From: Candidatus Atribacteria bacterium 1244-E10-H5-B2
Lineage (GTDB): Bacteria > Atribacterota > JS1 > SB-45 > 34-128
Length of the DNA: 6,624 bases
Reading direction: 5' to 3'
Assembly: GCA_003575245.1 (NCBI GenBank)
Contig: NMQN01000412.1
Span: forward strand, 1 to 6,624
Made by a program: the position numbers and the translations under genes
Shown here: positions 4,884 to 6,624 of the stretch, piece after piece
How positions within the stretch are numbered: position 1 is the first letter of the stretch
Layout: the number at the start of each line of letters is the position of its first letter
The notes under the pieces: model-generated
What the model was told of the DNA's origin: nothing
The model's database searches: none
The model's input: the letters and a program-made list of their open reading frames with translations, nothing else

Positions 4884-5838
4884 TTTTTGCACCTCCCTGT
4901 GTATAAGAATGCACTAATATATTTGACAATTTCTCTACCGCAGTATAAGGATCTTCTTCCCGTTTTACTATTTTAGTTGCTATCTTATTTAAAAATTCGT
5001 TATCAATAAAAGTTGAAAGTATTTCTTTCCATTGTTCCTGAACAAGGTCAAATATCTCTTTCTTGGCACTCTCCTGGCGTCTTTGTTCTAACTCCCCACT
5101 TTCCTTTAGATATTTGATATGTCGATCGATCTCTACCAAAAGTTTTTTAATACCGACATTGTCTGTAGCTATAGTCTTTAGAACCGGAGGACGCCATCTG
5201 CTATTTTGGTTTAAATCTAACATCATTTCTACCTCAGTAGCTAAACGTTCACAACCTTCCTTGTCAGCTTTATTAATTACAAAAATATCCCCTATTTCCA
5301 TTATTCCGGCTTTTATAATCTGGACATCGTCTCCCATTCCCGGCATGCTTATCAATACAACTGTATCAGCTACTTTAACTATATCTACTTCCGATTGACC
5401 TACACCCACCGTTTCAATAAATATTATATTCTTACCTAGTGCATCTAATATCTTAACCGTTGCCTGGGTGGCTTGAGAAAGTCCCCCCAGATGCCCTCGA
5501 GTACTCATGCTTCTTATAAAAACACCTTTGTCTAAACTAAGATCCTGCATACGAATTCTATCACCTAACAATGCCCCGCCTGTATATGGACTGGTAGGAT
5601 CTATGGCAATGATTCCAACAGTTTTTCCTTGTCCTCGTAAAATTTTTGTAATTTTATCAATGACAGTACTTTTTCCTGAACCAGGAGGACCGGTTATGCC
5701 AATTACCAAGGCATTTCCGGTATAATTATATAGCTTTTTCAAAAATTCTTGAGCTTGGCTAAAGTTATTTTCTACTAAAGTTATTAGTTTAGCAACTGCT
5801 CTGTGATCACCATTAATTATTTTTTCTACAATTTCCAT
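4867..5838 (-). CDS. meaB: MeaB/ArgK-type G-protein chaperone of methylmalonyl-CoA mutase
   Basis: This GTPase protects and reactivates the B12-dependent mutase and gates cofactor loading. The 323-residue protein has the family length and the expected motifs. They are Walker A GPPGSGKST (50-58), the DPTSPYTGGALLGDRIRM block (80-97), the conserved STRGHLGGLS stretch (112-121), Walker B-like ETVGVGQSEVD (142-152), and the guanine-specificity motif NKAD (189-192). The C-terminal part (about 240-323) is helical and charged, as expected for the dimerisation region. Its position next to a split mutase supports the chaperone role over the old arginine-kinase (ArgK) label. The ATG start has only a weak site (GTGAG, 6 bases upstream) and follows a 147-base repeat-bearing gap. 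The stop overlaps the epimerase start by 17 bases. Confidence 0.93.
   Translation of the reverse strand: MEIVEKIINGDHRAVAKLITLVENNFSQAQEFLKKLYNYTGNALVIGITGPPGSGKSTVIDKITKILRGQGKTVGIIAIDPTSPYTGGALLGDRIRMQDLSLDKGVFIRSMSTRGHLGGLSQATQATVKILDALGKNIIFIETVGVGQSEVDIVKVADTVVLISMPGMGDDVQIIKAGIMEIGDIFVINKADKEGCERLATEVEMMLDLNQNSRWRPPVLKTIATDNVGIKKLLVEIDRHIKYLKESGELEQRRQESAKKEIFDLVQEQWKEILSTFIDNEFLNKIATKIVKREEDPYTAVEKLSNILVHSYTQGGAKNDRKD
4891..4898 (-). promoter_or_regulatory. Ribosome binding site of the epimerase, inside the end of meaB
   Basis: The minus strand reads AGGGAGGT, 7 bases before the ATG at 4881-4883. It lies within meaB codons and overlaps a competing in-frame GTG, so it fixes the epimerase start at the ATG. 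Confidence 0.75.
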
Positions 5839-5856
5839 TAAATTCTCACTTTTTTT

Positions 5857-5877
5857 CGTATCACGTATCGCGTCTAT
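5857..5877. repeat. Short heptameric repeat CGTATCR
   Basis: CGTATCA (5857-5863) and CGTATCG (5864-5870) are adjacent 7-base units, followed by a degenerate third unit (5871-5877). The unit matches the complement of the array at 611-645 apart from one position, so the same word appears more than 5 kb away in another gap. Confidence 0.5.
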
Positions 5878-5951
5878 CTTCCTATACCTTAAGCACTATT
5901 CCCCACACCTTCTGTATTTTATTGTATTCTGCTTTCACTTCTGCCCACACC

Positions 5952-5980
5952 TATACGCTAAACGCTGTACGCTCTACGCT
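5952..5980. repeat. Heptameric tandem repeat TNNACGC
   Basis: ACGCT occurs at 5955, 5962, 5969 and 5976, an exact 7-base period over four units with variable second and third bases. It ends six bases before the stop codon of the mutase small-subunit gene. Confidence 0.75.
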
Positions 5981-5985
5981 ATTAA

Positions 5986-6381
5986 TTATTTTACTTTTTC
6001 TTTAATAACCTTAATTATGTCACGGGTGTTAGTACCGGGGGTGAATATTTCTGATATACCTACCTTTTTTAATTCAGGAATATCTTCCTCAGGAATTACT
6101 CCTCCGCCCATAACCACAATATCTTCAATATTATTTTCTTTCAGAAGTTCCATTACTTTGGGGAAAAGATGGATATGGGCTCCCGATAAAATACTCAATC
6201 CAATAACATCTACATCTTCTTGGATAGCAGTTTCCACAATCTGCTCAGGAGTCTGCCGCAATCCAGTATAAATTACTTCCATCCCGGCATCCCTTAAAGC
6301 TCTTGCTACAACCTTTGCCCCTCGGTCATGACCATCGAGCCCGGGTTTAGCTATTAACACTCTAATTTTTTTTCCTTCCAT
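5986..6381 (-). CDS. Methylmalonyl-CoA mutase, B12-binding small subunit
   Basis: This is the separate cobalamin-binding chain of a split methylmalonyl-CoA mutase, which interconverts succinyl-CoA and (R)-methylmalonyl-CoA. The 131-residue protein is a single Rossmann-like B12 domain. DGHDRG (16-21) supplies H18 as the lower cobalt ligand, S63-x-L65 (GLSILSGAH) lines the nucleotide-tail pocket, and GGG (92-94) is the third conserved loop of base-off/His-on enzymes. All key residues are present. The ATG start follows GGAGG (6391-6395) by 9 bases. It begins 19 bases after the large-subunit stop, so the two are co-translated parts of one enzyme. In many bacteria this domain is fused to the large chain. 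I leave the symbol blank because naming of split forms varies. Confidence 0.95.
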   Translation of the reverse strand: MEGKKIRVLIAKPGLDGHDRGAKVVARALRDAGMEVIYTGLRQTPEQIVETAIQEDVDVIGLSILSGAHIHLFPKVMELLKENNIEDIVVMGGGVIPEEDIPELKKVGISEIFTPGTNTRDIIKVIKEKVK

Positions 6382-6400
6382 TTTTTCATTCCTCCACTTT

Positions 6401-6624
6401 TTAAAGCTTTACAGACTCTTTATATTCACCAAAGATACTTCTTAACACATCGCAAATCTCACCCAATGTAGCATAAGATTTTACACAATCTAAGATTAAA
6501 GGTATTAAATTTGCATCTGTTTTAGCAGCCTTTTCCAGTGATTTTAAATTCTCTTTTACTTTGTGGTTGTCTCTTTCCTCTTTTAACTTTTTAAGTTCCT
6601 CAACTTGCCGACGACCAACCTCCG
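6401..6624 (-). CDS. Methylmalonyl-CoA mutase large subunit, C-terminal end (runs off right edge)
   Basis: Only the last 73 codons plus the TAA stop are in the window; the gene begins beyond 6624. The fragment reads [19 protein letters not shown] at its start and ends with [19 protein letters not shown] and a short tail VKL. This matches the conserved helical end of the catalytic (substrate-barrel) chain of acyl-CoA mutases, including the [12 protein letters not shown] block. Because the chain stops here and the B12 domain follows as its own gene 19 bases later, the mutase is of the split, two-polypeptide type. The substrate is inferred to be methylmalonyl-CoA from the epimerase and decarboxylase downstream; the active-site residues are not in view. 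Confidence 0.9.
   Translation of the reverse strand, partial: EVGRRQVEELKKLKEERDNHKVKENLKSLEKAAKTDANLIPLILDCVKSYATLGEICDVLRSIFGEYKESVKL

Larger units (their letters stand above)
5839..5985. other. 147-base non-coding gap between mutase small subunit and meaB
   Basis: No coding frame, terminator or clear promoter is seen. Both ends carry 7-base-period tandem tracts (5952-5980 and 5857-5877), and the middle is pyrimidine-rich on the plus strand. The gap is unusually long for genes that are otherwise overlapping or closely spaced. Confidence 0.6.

Noticed and set aside
5839..5985. Cobalamin riboswitch before B12-related genes
   Set aside because: No recognisable B12-box sequence or multi-stem architecture is visible in this or the other gaps; the gap is mostly short repeats.

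Overview
The window is A+T-rich bacterial DNA, and every convincing gene lies on the minus strand. Read in the direction of transcription (right to left), it carries the last 73 codons of a methylmalonyl-CoA mutase large subunit, the separate B12-binding small subunit, the MeaB/ArgK-type G-protein chaperone, and methylmalonyl-CoA epimerase. These are followed by the four core subunits of a biotin-dependent, sodium-translocating methylmalonyl-CoA decarboxylase, in the order mmdA (carboxyltransferase), mmdD (membrane anchor), mmdC (biotin carrier) and mmdB (membrane Na+ pump). After a 430-base non-coding stretch comes the 5' part of an unrelated gene resembling the DUF5693 family, which runs off the left edge.

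Together the enzymes interconvert succinyl-CoA, (R)- and (S)-methylmalonyl-CoA, and propionyl-CoA plus CO2. The last step is coupled to Na+ movement across the membrane. The sequence does not show the direction: it could be propionate formation from succinate with Na+ export, or propionate oxidation with Na+ re-entry driving carboxylation. No biotin carboxylase gene is present, which favours the decarboxylase over an ATP-dependent propionyl-CoA carboxylase. The gene set suggests a strict anaerobe. A split mutase, the mmdADCB order, low G+C, strong GGAGG ribosome sites and repeat-laden gaps would fit a Firmicutes-like or candidate-phylum anaerobe such as Atribacterota. That assignment is a low-confidence inference.

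Layout: 1-218 partial DUF5693-like gene; 219-648 non-coding, with a probable terminator for the mmd genes, a possible promoter and several short-period repeats; 649-2605 mmdB, mmdC, mmdD; 2606-2875 a 270-base gap with palindromes bracketed by an 18-bp inverted repeat; 2876-4432 mmdA; 4479-4883 epimerase; 4867-5838 meaB; 5839-5985 a gap with two heptameric repeat tracts; 5986-6381 mutase small subunit; 6401-6624 mutase large subunit (partial).

The enzymes are well-known families. The less ordinary content is between the genes. Each of the three long gaps carries degenerate tandem repeats with a strict 7-base period, built from different words in different places, plus one 8-base-period tract. 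There are also three palindromes of similar layout, two of which share the 8-base core GATTTATC/GATAAATC on opposite strands. One of these apparently serves as the operon terminator, while another lies inside the operon between mmdA and mmdD.
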